DNA of 64,000 bases from Actinomycetota bacterium (GCA_021323695.1 JAJPKN010000063.1:1-64000), one strand, 5' to 3'; shown: positions 54,978-63,638, numbered from the stretch's first letter. Notes: generated by a model not told the origin, from the sequence alone. Numbers and translations are program-made.

Positions 54978-55484
54978 GTGCACGAGCACCGCTGGTGGTC
55001 CCGGCGTGCCCGAGACTGGGCTGGAGGGCCCCAAATGGAGCTGGCCTCAGTGCTGGGCAGCCCGCCCTTGGCCCCAGGCCACGGTGAGGCTACCGGCCAG
55101 CGCGAGGCCACCGGAGGTGCGGTCCGGGGAAGGGCCAGCCAGCCGGGAGCGGGCAACCCGTTGGGGGCGGGTAGCAGCAAGTCCGCTGCAAGGCGCCATA
55201 CCCTGGCTCGCCAGCGCCAGGTCGTCTCTGGGCTGGTGGGCGCCTTAGCCGTCTGCCTGGCCGCGGCCCTGGCCACCGGGGCCGCGGCCGCCTGGTGGGC
55301 CGTCGTGGCCCTGCTCCCCTTGGCCAGCGCCTATGTGGCGGTGGTGGCCCGTTCCCGCCGCATCGCCGCCGAGCGGGAGATCGCCTACGCGTTCTTCGGC
55401 CAGCACGAGGCCCCGGTCAGGGCCCTGGGCGGCATCGAAGACCTCTTCCCGGCCGAGCGCGAGCGGGCTGTGGCCGGCCGTTAG
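54978..55484 (+). CDS. small membrane protein of unknown function
   Basis: A 168-residue protein. The first 70 residues are Gly/Ala/Arg-rich; two hydrophobic helices follow (VVSGLVGALAVCLAAALATGAAAAWWAVVALL split, about 90-125), then a conserved-looking tail RIAAEREIAYAFFGQHEAPV. GTG 54978 has AGGGGG upstream; TTGACG...TATCTT at 54841-54870 could be its promoter. No family recognised. The stop overlaps that of the SCP2 gene on the other strand. Confidence 0.55.
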   Translation: MHEHRWWSRRARDWAGGPQMELASVLGSPPLAPGHGEATGQREATGGAVRGRASQPGAGNPLGAGSSKSAARRHTLARQRQVVSGLVGALAVCLAAALATGAAAAWWAVVALLPLASAYVAVVARSRRIAAEREIAYAFFGQHEAPVRALGGIEDLFPAERERAVAGR

Positions 55485-55897
55485 CCGGCTTGCTGCCCGC
55501 CTGGGCTGCCGTCGCCGGCCTTGGGGCCCGGCTGCGAGCCACTGCGTGGGCTGGCCAGCTCGGCCAGGCGCTGGCTGAACTCGGCGGTGGCCGTCCAGGC
55601 CAGCAGGCGCAGCAGTAACCCGTTGTCCCCGTCGGTCTTCAGCCTCCCTTGCATGAACGCGACGCTGGGGCTGAGGCGCCCTTGGCCCACCAAGCAGGCG
55701 TCTTCAGGGCTGATCCGGAGCACCAGGTCGGGCTCGCCTTCGCACCCCTCGGCCAGCTCGCCGGGAGCGCCGTCCTGCCAGCGGAAGCTGTACTGCGCAG
55801 TGCCCCCGGCCTCTGTCCCCGTCCGGCGCGGCCTGCCCGTCTCCCCGATCACCACCGACACCAGGCCCCCCTTGGCCCCCCCAGGAGCCCCGGTCAC
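55481..55897 (-). CDS. SCP2 sterol-binding domain protein
   Basis: A 138-residue protein with an SCP2-like domain, which binds lipids or is fused to mycothiol-dependent maleylpyruvate isomerases. YSFRWQDGAPGEL, DLVLRISPEDACLVGQGRLSPSVAFMQGRLKTDGD and LLLRLL match the SCP2 fold. The GTG at 55897 overlaps the mca stop (GTGA), so the two genes are coupled. A C-terminal Gly/Pro/Ser-rich tail is present. A link to mycothiol chemistry is plausible from context. Confidence 0.85.
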   Translation of the reverse strand: MTGAPGGAKGGLVSVVIGETGRPRRTGTEAGGTAQYSFRWQDGAPGELAEGCEGEPDLVLRISPEDACLVGQGRLSPSVAFMQGRLKTDGDNGLLLRLLAWTATAEFSQRLAELASPRSGSQPGPKAGDGSPGGQQAG

Positions 55898-56769
55898 GTC
55901 GTCACCCGCTCCCTGAGGCCGGAGAACAAGTCGTCTTCGGGTGGGCGCGACGCGGTCAGGTTGACCGCCAGGTGGTACTCGTCGACGCTGTCGAGCGGCT
56001 CGGCCACCTCAGGGGGGAGGCCGAACCAAAAGGGCGATGCCGGGTCCACCTGGGTGGCGTGGGCCCGCAGGGCCTCGTCGCGCACGTGGCCCCAGCCGCT
56101 CACGTCCACTTGGGTGGTCACCTCCTCCTGAGGTGCTTGTAGCACCTGGGCGAAGTGCTCAGGGCTCCAGGGGAACTCGAGGCCCAGCTCGGAGAACTTC
56201 TCCCTCATGGCCGCCATGCGCTTTTTGGGCCACAAGGTGTAGTAGAGCTTCAGCGGTTGCCAGGGCTCGCCCGCCGCCGGGAAGGCCTCCGGGTCACCGG
56301 CGGCCTTGAACGCGGCCAGCCCCACCTCATGGGCACGCAGGTGGTCAGGGTGGGGGTAAGAGGACTGGAGGGCGGGGTAGACGACCATCACCTGGGGCCG
56401 GGTGGAGCGCACGATGGCCACCAGCCGGCCGGTCGCCTCGGCCAAGGGGGCCTGGGCGAAGCACTGAGGGTGCTGGTTGGCCGGTGCCCCGGGCATGCCC
56501 GAATCTCGGTAGCCGAGCATGAAGACCTCGTCGTAGCCGATCACCCGGGCCGCCTGGGCGAGCTCCTCAGCCCGCACCTGGGCCAGGCGTCCCCGGATCT
56601 CGGGCAGGTCCATGGCCGGGTTCAAGATGTCCCCCTCCTCGCCGCCGGTGCAGCACACCAGCACGCAACGGGCCCCTTGGGCGTGGTACTTGGCCACGGT
56701 GCGAGCACCCTTGGACGCCTCATCGTCGGGGTGAGCGTGGACGCAGAGCAGGACGGGGCCGCTAGCCAT
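55894..56769 (-). CDS. mca: mycothiol S-conjugate amidase
   Basis: A 291-residue PIG-L family zinc amidase of the Mca type, which splits mycothiol S-conjugates during detoxification. The LLCVHAHPDDEASKGA zinc motif (HPDD about 13-16), VCCTGGEEGDILNPAMD, RDSGMPG and SSYPHPDHLRAHEVG are diagnostic for Mca/MshB; the length and KLYYTLWPKKRMAAM segment favour Mca. ATG 56769 has TACGTT 7 nt upstream (leaderless). The downstream SCP2 gene is coupled. It implies mycothiol is the organism's main thiol. Confidence 0.9.
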   Translation of the reverse strand: MASGPVLLCVHAHPDDEASKGARTVAKYHAQGARCVLVCCTGGEEGDILNPAMDLPEIRGRLAQVRAEELAQAARVIGYDEVFMLGYRDSGMPGAPANQHPQCFAQAPLAEATGRLVAIVRSTRPQVMVVYPALQSSYPHPDHLRAHEVGLAAFKAAGDPEAFPAAGEPWQPLKLYYTLWPKKRMAAMREKFSELGLEFPWSPEHFAQVLQAPQEEVTTQVDVSGWGHVRDEALRAHATQVDPASPFWFGLPPEVAEPLDSVDEYHLAVNLTASRPPEDDLFSGLRERVTT

Positions 56770-56916
56770 GCCTAACAACGTACACAGCGGGCCCGCCCAC
56801 CTGGCAGCTGGCCAGGCAGGGGCGGGGCCCCACCGCGAGGCTGCCCGCAGCCGCCCGCCCACCTGGCAGCTCGTGCCCCTGGTGGGCACCAACCGGGCGG
56901 TGGTTACGATGGGCCC

Positions 56917-57627
56917 GTGGCCGAGGGCTTGTACTTCCACCAACTGTTGGCCGGGCAGGACTTCGCGGTTGGCAACCAGTTCGCCGCCACCATGCGCAAC
57001 CACGTCTACGTGGTCGGCGACGCCCTCAGCCGGGAGGTGGTGCTGGTGGACCCGGCTTACGACATTGCCGGCCTGTTGGGTTGGCTCGACGGCCAGGGGC
57101 TGCGCCTGAGCGCGGTGGTGGCCACCCACTACCACGCCGACCACGTGGGCGGTGAGGTCTTCGGCGAGCACGTCCAAGGCCTGGTGGACCTGCTTGGCCT
57201 GGTGGACGTCCCGGTCCATGTGCAAAAAGAAGAGGTGCCCTGGGTGGCCGACATGTGCGGGGCGCCCGCCTCGGCCCTGGTCCCCCACAAGGACGCCGAC
57301 GTGGTCAAGGTGGGCTCGGTCGAGCTCCAGCTGCTTCACACCCCGGGCCACACCCCCGGCAGCCAGTGCATCTGGGTGGGCGACAACCTGGTCACGGGGG
57401 ACACCTTGTTCCTCGATGGCTGTGGGCGGACCGACCTGCCCGGGGCTGACGGCGAGGCCATGTACCTGAGCTTGCGCCGCCTGGCGGCTCTGCCGGCCAG
57501 GCTGGTCGTCTGGCCAGGCCACCACTACTCCTACGCCCGCTCAGCGCCCCTGGAGGAGCTCAAGCACACCAACCCGGTGCTCGGGCCCCTGGCCCAGAAC
57601 GAGTGGCTCCGGCGGTTCGCGGGCTGA
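56917..57627 (+). CDS. metallo-beta-lactamase fold hydrolase (glyoxalase II-like)
   Basis: A 236-residue MBL-fold enzyme with the THYHADH dinuclear motif (residues 70-76), HTPGHTPGS (His), DTLFLDGCGRTDL (bridging Asp) and WPGHHYS (His). These match hydroxyacylglutathione hydrolase and related thioesterases or persulfide dioxygenases; in a mycothiol producer the thiol partner would be mycothiol. GTG 56917 has TACGAT 6 nt upstream, leaderless. It diverges from mca, separated by 147 bases. Confidence 0.88.
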   Translation: MAEGLYFHQLLAGQDFAVGNQFAATMRNHVYVVGDALSREVVLVDPAYDIAGLLGWLDGQGLRLSAVVATHYHADHVGGEVFGEHVQGLVDLLGLVDVPVHVQKEEVPWVADMCGAPASALVPHKDADVVKVGSVELQLLHTPGHTPGSQCIWVGDNLVTGDTLFLDGCGRTDLPGADGEAMYLSLRRLAALPARLVVWPGHHYSYARSAPLEELKHTNPVLGPLAQNEWLRRFAG

Positions 57628-57707
57628 CGCCGGCTGGCCCTCGGCTGGCTGGGCCGCCTACCAGGCGCCGCTGGCTGGGCCAGACGAGACGGCCAAGGCC
57701 CTGGCGC

Positions 57708-58931
57708 TCAGGAGTTGACCTTGGCTACAGGGAGGTGGGCGTGGCGCTGCAGGTAGGCCCGGGCCATCAGCAGCCCGGTCACGCCCTCCCCGACGGCCGC
57801 TCCAAGCTGCTTGGTAGACCCGGCGCGCACGTCGCCAGCGGCGTAGGTACCGGCCAGCGAGGTGGCGAAGCGCTCGTCGGTCACCACGAAGCCGTACCGG
57901 TCGAGCTCCAGGGTGCCTCGCAGGAAGCCGGTGTTGGGGTCGAGCCCGATGAAGATGAACACGCCCGCGGGCGACCAGTGGTGCACTTGCCCGGTCGCCT
58001 TGTCGCGGGCAGTGACCCCTTCGAGCTTGCCGTCACCCACCAGCTCGGTCACCTCGGTGCCGGTGTGGACGATGAACCGGGGGTCAGAACGTACCTTTTC
58101 CTGGAGCAGCGAAGAAGCCCGCAGCTCGTCCGAGGACTCCACGATGCGGACCCGGGAGGCGAACTGGCTGAGGTAGAGGGCCTCCTCGAGCCCGGAGTTG
58201 CCGCCCCCGATGACCAGCAGCTCTTCGGCCCCCGCATAGAAAGGCCCGTCACAGGTGGCGCAGTAGTGGGCGCTGACCCCGAGCAGCCCGTCTTCGCCGG
58301 GCACCCCGAGGCGCCGGTAGGAGGTGCCGGTGGCCACGAGGACCGAGTGGGCGCACAGCTCCTGGCCCGAGCTCAGGGCCACCCGTAGGTCGGTGGCCTC
58401 CTCACCCGGGCAGTCGGGCGCCAGGGAGCTCACCGAGGTGGCCGCCAGCAGCTCGACCCCGTAGCGCCGGGCGTGGGCTACCAGGCGGTCGGCCAGGTCC
58501 GCTCCCCGGATCCCCTCGGGGAAGCCGGGGTAGTTGTCCACCCGTTCGGTGACCCCGGCTTGGCCGCCCAAGCCGCTCCGGTCGACCACCACGGCCTGGA
58601 TACCCTCGCGGGCGGCGTAGATGGCGGCGGTGAGCCCCGCTGGCCCCCCACCGGCGATGACCAGGTCGTAGGCGTTGCGCTCGGCCCTGAGCGAAAGCCC
58701 GAGCTTGGCCGCCAAGGCCTCGTCGGTGGGCTCGAGCAGGAAGGACCCGTCGGGAAAGACGATGGTGGGGATGGTGCGGCCGCCGTGCTGCAGCTCCTGC
58801 ACGTAGGCCAAGGCCCCCTGGTCCTGGTCGATGTCCACCCAGTCGTAAGGGACACGGTGCTCGGCCAGGAACTTCTTGGAACGCCGGCAGTCAGGGCACC
58901 AAGGTGCCCCGTAAACCTTCACGTCGGCCAC
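57708..58931 (-). CDS. glutaredoxin-thioredoxin reductase fusion
   Basis: A 407-residue protein. Residues 1-80 are a glutaredoxin-like domain (VKVYGAPWCPDCRRSK, CPDC at 12-15; TIPTIVFPDGS). Residues 87-407 are a thioredoxin reductase: FAD GGGPAGL (94-100), GGQAGVTERVDNYPGFPEG, redox-active CATCDG (224-229), NADPH VIGGGNSGLEEALYL and AAGDVR near the end. GTG 58931 is preceded by GAGGAGGT. The fusion probably passes electrons from NADPH to a mycothiol- or protein-disulfide target, replacing a free mycoredoxin. Confidence 0.9.
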   Translation of the reverse strand: MADVKVYGAPWCPDCRRSKKFLAEHRVPYDWVDIDQDQGALAYVQELQHGGRTIPTIVFPDGSFLLEPTDEALAAKLGLSLRAERNAYDLVIAGGGPAGLTAAIYAAREGIQAVVVDRSGLGGQAGVTERVDNYPGFPEGIRGADLADRLVAHARRYGVELLAATSVSSLAPDCPGEEATDLRVALSSGQELCAHSVLVATGTSYRRLGVPGEDGLLGVSAHYCATCDGPFYAGAEELLVIGGGNSGLEEALYLSQFASRVRIVESSDELRASSLLQEKVRSDPRFIVHTGTEVTELVGDGKLEGVTARDKATGQVHHWSPAGVFIFIGLDPNTGFLRGTLELDRYGFVVTDERFATSLAGTYAAGDVRAGSTKQLGAAVGEGVTGLLMARAYLQRHAHLPVAKVNS

Positions 58932-59101
58932 GCCTACCTCCTCGGGCTGCGGTCCGCACCTTGTGGCCTGCCAGCCTAGGGCGTGGCTGGGCAGGCACCG
59001 GCCCCGGCAGTTCTTTGGCTGCTGCCAGCTGGCACGGTTGGGCTGCCGCTGCCACCAGGGCGATTGGAGCAGGCCCCGCCCGGCAGGCAATATCGCGGGC
59101 C

Positions 59102-59848
59102 ATGGCTTCGGACGCCCCCACCATCCTCGCTACGAGCGGCGGGTTCCTGCCTGGGAAAAGGACGTCGTTGCGGCCCGGGCCTCTCATCGAGCACGCCCTG
59201 GAGCTGTCCCGTCCCCGCTCGCTGCCCCGGGTCTGCTTCATCGGGACGGCCCAGGGCGACCAGGCCCACTGGGCCGCCGCCGTCCACGCCGCTTTCTACG
59301 GGCGCGACGTCTTGGTCAGCTGCCTCAACCTTTTCCCTATGCCCAACATCGCCGACGTGCAAGCCCACCTCTTGTCCCAGGACCTGGTCTGGGTAGGAGG
59401 GGGCAGCACCGCTAACCTCCTGGCGCTGTGGCGGCTGCACGGCCTGGACAAGGTGCTGCGCCGTTGCTGGGAACAGGGTGTGGTCTTGGCCGGCGTCTCG
59501 GCCGGCTCGATCTGCTGGCACGTAGGCGGCACCACCGACTCCTACGGCCCGGAGCTGCAAGCCATAACCGACGGGCTGGGCCTGCTGCCGTGGTCCAACG
59601 GCGTCCATTACGACTCCGAGCCCCAGCGCCGGCCTCTTTACCACCAGCTGGTGAGCCAGGGGGTGCTGCCGGCCGGGTACGCCACCGACAACGGCGTCGG
59701 GCTGCACTACCGAGGGGTCGAGCTGGTGGAGGCGGTCACCGAGGTCGTGGGCCGGGCCGCGTACCGGGTGGAAAGAGGCCCCGGGGGCACAGCTACCGAG
59801 ACGCGCATAGAGGCGCGCCCACTGCCGGGCGCGCTGGGCCCGAGCTGA
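59102..59848 (+). CDS. S51-family peptidase E-like protein
   Basis: A 248-residue peptidase E/cyanophycinase-like (S51) protein. The Ser nucleophile lies in LAGVSAGSICWH (S133), with DLVWVGGGSTANLLALW and FIGTAQGD at the expected places, and NGVHYDSEPQRRPLY before the end. S51 peptidases cleave Asp-Xaa dipeptides or related bonds. ATG 59102 is preceded by AATATC, a weak leaderless-type -10. The gene is monocistronic and divergent from the fused reductase. Confidence 0.85.
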   Translation: MASDAPTILATSGGFLPGKRTSLRPGPLIEHALELSRPRSLPRVCFIGTAQGDQAHWAAAVHAAFYGRDVLVSCLNLFPMPNIADVQAHLLSQDLVWVGGGSTANLLALWRLHGLDKVLRRCWEQGVVLAGVSAGSICWHVGGTTDSYGPELQAITDGLGLLPWSNGVHYDSEPQRRPLYHQLVSQGVLPAGYATDNGVGLHYRGVELVEAVTEVVGRAAYRVERGPGGTATETRIEARPLPGALGPS

Positions 59849-59965
59849 GCGGCCCAGCCCGCCTCGTGCACCTCGCTCAGGCGGGCCGGGCAAGCCTCTT
59901 CCGGGTAGGCGGGCGGCCCCTTCCGGGTAGTAGCGAGGCCATCGCTCAGCGGCCATACTTGTGGG

Positions 59966-60961
59966 ATGGGCCCGGCTGACCTCGTGATCGAAGTTCGCGG
60001 CCTGCGCAAGGCCTATGGCCCGGTGGTCGCGGTCGACGGCTTGGACCTGGAGATGACCAGGGGTGAGGTGCTGGCCTTGCTCGGCCCCAACGGCGCGGGC
60101 AAGACCACGACCGTTGAGATCCTGGAGGGCTACCGCAGGCGGGACTCGGGGCACGCCCGGGTACTGGGCGAGGACCCCCAGCACGCCGGGGCGGCCTGGA
60201 GGGCCAGGCGGGGGGTCGTCCTGCAGAGCTGCGATGACGTGGTGGACCTGACGGTGAGGGAGTGCGTCCATCATTTTTCCCATTTCTACCCAGCCCCGGC
60301 CCAACCGGACGAGGTGATCGAGCGGGTCGGCTTGGGGGCCAAGCGCGACGCTCGGATCCGCTCGCTGTCGGGCGGCCAGCGCCGCCGCCTGGACGTGGCC
60401 CTGGGGATCGTCGGGCAACCTGAGCTGCTGTTCTTGGACGAGCCCACCACCGGGTTCGACCCCGAGGCCCGCCGGGGCTTTTGGGACCTCGTCCGGGACC
60501 TGGCCGGTGAGGGCACCAGCATCTTGCTGACCACCCACTACCTGGAGGAGGCCGAGGCGCTGGCCAGCCGGGTGGCGGTCATAAGCGGGGGCCGGCTGGT
60601 GGACATGGGCCCCCCCGGTGAGCTCGGGGGGCGCCACGACCGCCCGGCGGAGGTGTCCTGGCTCGGGCCCGACGGCTGGCAGCGCACCAGCACCCACGAG
60701 CCGACCCGGCTGGTGGTGCAGCTGCAGGCTGCCTTCGGTGGCGAGGTGCCGGGCCTGACGGTGAGGCGGCCCAGCCTGGAGGACATCTACCTCGAGCTCA
60801 TTGGTGCGGCTGGTGCCGAGGGGGGAGGGGCGCCGGCCGAGGGCAGCCCCGCCCGGCGCCGCACCGCCCCGGCCGGCCCGCCGGCCAGGGCCCGGGTCGG
60901 GGCGGCGGCCAAGGCGCCGGCCGAGGCACCAGCCGAGGCGCCGGCTGGGGGCGAGCCATGA
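59966..60961 (+). CDS. ABC transporter ATP-binding protein (second exporter)
   Basis: A 331-residue ABC ATPase: Walker A LLGPNGAGKTTTVEIL, Q-loop VVLQSCDDVV (Gln), signature LSGGQRRRLDVALG, Walker B LLFLDEPTTGFDP and H-loop TTHYLEEAEAL. The C-terminal 50 residues are Ala/Pro/Glu-rich (AKAPAEAPAEAPAGGEP). ATG 59966 has CATACT 6 nt upstream, leaderless. It is coupled to the following permease gene (ATGA overlap). Confidence 0.9.
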   Translation: MGPADLVIEVRGLRKAYGPVVAVDGLDLEMTRGEVLALLGPNGAGKTTTVEILEGYRRRDSGHARVLGEDPQHAGAAWRARRGVVLQSCDDVVDLTVRECVHHFSHFYPAPAQPDEVIERVGLGAKRDARIRSLSGGQRRRLDVALGIVGQPELLFLDEPTTGFDPEARRGFWDLVRDLAGEGTSILLTTHYLEEAEALASRVAVISGGRLVDMGPPGELGGRHDRPAEVSWLGPDGWQRTSTHEPTRLVVQLQAAFGGEVPGLTVRRPSLEDIYLELIGAAGAEGGGAPAEGSPARRRTAPAGPPARARVGAAAKAPAEAPAEAPAGGEP

Positions 60962-61836
60962 GCGCCACCCTGAGCGAGGGCGCCGGCGCCGGGCTGAGGG
61001 GTGCTGGGTGGGCACCGGCTCGGCCCACCGTCTCGCCGGCCAAGGCCCTGGTGAAGGCCAGCCTGTCCCGGGGGCATGTCGAGGTGCTCCAGTTCTTCCG
61101 CAGCAAGGACGCCGTCGTTTTCACCCTCGCCCTCCCGGTGGTGCTGCTGGCCCTGCTCGCCAGCATCCTCTCGGGCCATGTCCAGGGCACGTCGGTGAGC
61201 TACAGCCAGGTCTACGTGACCGGGTTGCTGGCCGGGGGGCTGGCTTCGACCAGCTTCTTGAACCTCGGTGTGTTCATCGCCACCGAGCGCGAGAACGGCG
61301 GCCTGAAGCGCCTGGCGGGCACGCCCATGCCCCGGGCGGCGTACTTCTTGGGCAAGGTCGTGGTCGTCCTCATCACCTCGGTGCTCGAAGTGGCGGTGCT
61401 GATGGTGATGGGGCACTTCCTCTACGGCGTCAAGTTCCCTGCCTCACTGGGCCGCTGGTGGGTGTTCATCTGGGTCACCCTGCTCGGCGGCACGGCCATG
61501 ACGTTGCTCGGGGTGGCAGCCAGCAGCATCCCGCGCAGCGCCCGGTCGGCCGGCGCTGTCCTCAACCTGCCCTTTTTGGTGCTCGAGTTCATCTCCGGCG
61601 TCTTCGTGCCCTTCACCCAGCTGTCGCACACCTTGCTGGACATTGCCGGCATCTTCCCCTTGCGCTGGATAGCCGAGGGCTACCGCTCGGCCCTGCTGCC
61701 GTCGTTCATCCAGCAGGCAGAGATCGGGCACCGCTGGGACCACGTCCAGATGGCAGCGGTCATGGGCGTCTGGTGCGTCGTGGCCTTGGTGTTCGCAGCC
61801 CGGACCTTCCGCTGGACGGCCAAGGGAGAGGGCTGA
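60958..61836 (+). CDS. ABC-2 type transporter permease (second exporter)
   Basis: A 292-residue ABC-2 permease with about six helices: FTLALPVVLLALLASILSG, VYVTGLLAGGLASTSFLNLG, FLGKVVVVLITSVLEVAVLMV and LPFLVLEFISGVFVPFTQLS. ATG 60958 overlaps the ATPase stop. Together they form an exporter of unknown substrate. It is the last ordinary gene before the accessory end of the window. Confidence 0.88.
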   Translation: MSATLSEGAGAGLRGAGWAPARPTVSPAKALVKASLSRGHVEVLQFFRSKDAVVFTLALPVVLLALLASILSGHVQGTSVSYSQVYVTGLLAGGLASTSFLNLGVFIATERENGGLKRLAGTPMPRAAYFLGKVVVVLITSVLEVAVLMVMGHFLYGVKFPASLGRWWVFIWVTLLGGTAMTLLGVAASSIPRSARSAGAVLNLPFLVLEFISGVFVPFTQLSHTLLDIAGIFPLRWIAEGYRSALLPSFIQQAEIGHRWDHVQMAAVMGVWCVVALVFAARTFRWTAKGEG

Positions 61837-61958
61837 GGTCGAGGGCCCCAGCCGGAGCCTCCCAGCCGAGCACCTTGCGGGCCGGGATTGAGCCCACCTG
61901 CGACAAACATGGGCGAGCAAGGACTATGGCCAGACGCTGACGCGGGTCGTCATCCGGC

Positions 61959-62348
61959 CTACAAACGGCCGGCCCCATTGAAGCCAGTGGTTGAGGCCTC
62001 ATGGCCCCTGGCCAGGCGGGTGGTCAACTTGTGGAGCTTGTCCGCCCGAGCATTGGCCACCTTGGCGTGAGCCTTGGCCAGCTTGGCCTGGGAGCGCCGC
62101 CAGTGTTTGGGTGCCGGCCGGCCCTTGGCCGGGCCTCGCCGGCGGGAGCACTCCCGTTGTAGGCGGGCCATGCGCTGGGCGTAGCGGCTCATGTGCTTGG
62201 GGCTGTCAACTGCCTCGCCTGTTGAGAGCACTGCCAAGTGCCTCACGCCGACGTCTACGCCTACTGGAGTGGCGGTCGGAGCCTCGGGCTCAAGTCTTTC
62301 GACCTCAGACGTGGAGCTCACGTAACAGCGCCTGGCCCGTTCAGTCAC
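61959..62348 (-). pseudogene. truncated TnpB (IS200/IS605 family) remnant
   Basis: A 129-residue frame matches the middle of TnpB: CYVSSTSEVERLEPEAP, VGVDVGVRHLAVLSTGEAVDSPKH (RuvC-I Asp) and KHWRRSQAKLAKAHAKVANARAD followed by KLTTRLARGHEAS. The N-terminal part, the RuvC-II Glu, the zinc finger and the last RuvC Asp are missing, and the end (STTGFNGAGRL) has lost the usual VVVEDLNVAGM. It is a dead fragment left after truncation at both ends, overlapping the end of the HEPN gene by 4 bases. Confidence 0.8.
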
Positions 62349-62860
62349 CGTGGCCGCTGTAGATGGCCACGTTGGCGAACGAGCCGAGCGCCAGGCCGAG
62401 GACAGCCGCGAGGATCAGGCACAACACGATCGTCACCGGTTACGACGAAGGATTGCGGAAGAAACATCAGGACGCTGTTCGCATTTCGCATGGCTGCCTT
62501 CAGATCGGTGGTCGAAATATATACGACCCCATAGTGAACGGCGTCTTTCAGGTCTAGGAGGCGGTCGAGCTTTGCGGCGGCCGTGGCTCCTTCTGGCTCT
62601 ATTTGGCGGAGCAGGTCCACGGCGGCTTTGTGGTCTTGCGACCGGGACCGGCGCCCGAGTGCCGCACAACATGCCGCATCGCAAGCAGCTATACCGGCCA
62701 AGACCGCCAGAGAAGCAGCAACGTTGGCTGCCGGACCAAGAATGTCGGCTTCAGTCTGGACGAGCTCGGCAACCTCGTAGAACTTACGCGCTTGTTCGAG
62801 CCGGAGCGCCGCCTCGGCGTTAGTGCAGGAGGCGGTGCGTCCGGTATTACGCGGGCTCAC
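62345..62860 (-). CDS. HEPN-domain protein (toxin-like partner of the MNT gene)
   Basis: A 171-residue alpha-helical protein. AALRLEQARKFYEVAELV, LAGIAACDAACCAALGRRSRSQDHKAAVDLL and LLDLKDAVHYGVVYI follow the HEPN pattern; R71-x5-H77 fits the RX4-6H ribonuclease motif. Tyr110 or Tyr114 nearby may be the AMPylation site known in HepT-type toxins. The GTG at 62860 overlaps the MNT stop (GTGA). The last 30 residues appear to read into the TnpB junction, so the C-terminus may be altered. Confidence 0.75.
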   Translation of the reverse strand: MSPRNTGRTASCTNAEAALRLEQARKFYEVAELVQTEADILGPAANVAASLAVLAGIAACDAACCAALGRRSRSQDHKAAVDLLRQIEPEGATAAAKLDRLLDLKDAVHYGVVYISTTDLKAAMRNANSVLMFLPQSFVVTGDDRVVPDPRGCPRPGARLVRQRGHLQRPR

Positions 62861-63477
62861 AGCTTCGCGCTCGTAGGAGGAAGTACTGCGGTTCCTGTGA
62901 GCGGGACGGACTCGTCCCGCAATGCCTCAATAATCGGCTCCGATCGGGTGACCATTGCGGCGACCTGGGCGGGGGTCGCTTGGATGATACTGGCGCGGTT
63001 CCCAGACCACCGAGCAATCGAGCGGGAGAGGTCGTCGACTGCCGTTGCCCACCGTGGGTCATCTGGGTCAATGTTGGCTGGTCGGACGATGAACACATCT
63101 ATGTCTGAGCCAGGTCCTCCGTCGCCACGGGCTGCTGACCCGAACACAGCGGCCGCTACCGGCCGTACGGGCCACCGTTCGAGGTGCTCGCGGATTCGCT
63201 CGAACAACCGTCCTCGGAGGTCTGATAGGATGATGGCAGCATCTGCGGCCACATGCTCTCGGTTGAGCGTGTAGAGCCGCGCTGTCCCGGCTTCCACGGT
63301 GTCAAGCAGGCCGTGGTCGGCCATCCTGTTGAGGACGCATTGGACTTGGCTGTGGCCGCGCCGACAAAGCCGCTGTACCTCACGTCCGGTTAGAGGGCGG
63401 TTGGTGCCCACCAAGACCGCTAGCACATCAGCATCAAGCGTCGGTACGACAGCGTTGGCCGGGTTGGAGAGGTCCAA
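62857..63477 (-). CDS. MNT-type nucleotidyltransferase with N-terminal winged helix (antitoxin-like)
   Basis: A 206-residue protein. Residues 1-75 form a winged helix (GREVQRLCRRGHSQVQCVLNRMADHGLL), and residues 108-206 a minimal nucleotidyltransferase with GSAARGDGGPGSDIDVF (GS 113-114, D125 and D127). MNT antitoxins neutralise HEPN toxins by (oligo)AMPylation; the winged helix suggests the protein also binds DNA. The TTG start is supported by GGAGG 6 nt upstream. It is the first gene of a two-gene operon, and two palindromic repeats lie 47-84 bases upstream. Confidence 0.8.
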   Translation of the reverse strand: MDLSNPANAVVPTLDADVLAVLVGTNRPLTGREVQRLCRRGHSQVQCVLNRMADHGLLDTVEAGTARLYTLNREHVAADAAIILSDLRGRLFERIREHLERWPVRPVAAAVFGSAARGDGGPGSDIDVFIVRPANIDPDDPRWATAVDDLSRSIARWSGNRASIIQATPAQVAAMVTRSEPIIEALRDESVPLTGTAVLPPTSAKL

Positions 63478-63523
63478 AGTACACCTCCAGGCTCATTGGC
63501 CTAGATGCCTATCGTAGCGCATG

Positions 63524-63561
63524 TGTCCGGGAAACCGGACATGTGGTCGGGAAACCGGACA
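63524..63561. promoter_or_regulatory. two palindromic 17-18 base repeats, 20-base period, upstream of the MNT-HEPN operon
   Basis: The first repeat TGTCCGGGAAACCGGACA (63524-63541) is a perfect 7-base inverted repeat around GAAA. The second (63545-63561) differs only near its left side. The 20-base spacing is two helical turns. They sit in the promoter region of the MNT gene, which encodes a winged helix, so they are probably its autoregulatory operator. A remnant of a mobile-element end is the alternative. Confidence 0.6.
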
Positions 63562-63638
63562 CGGTAGTCTCGGCGCGCAGTTGGCCCCTCGACAACTGTG
63601 CCCAGGTCGTCTGGGCCCATGCGAGCCCGGTAGCGGAG

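Noticed and set aside
58976-61015. Open minus-strand frame of 679 codons
   Set aside because: Antisense to the S51 peptidase and ABC ATPase genes, which carry full motif sets; no motif in the antisense product.
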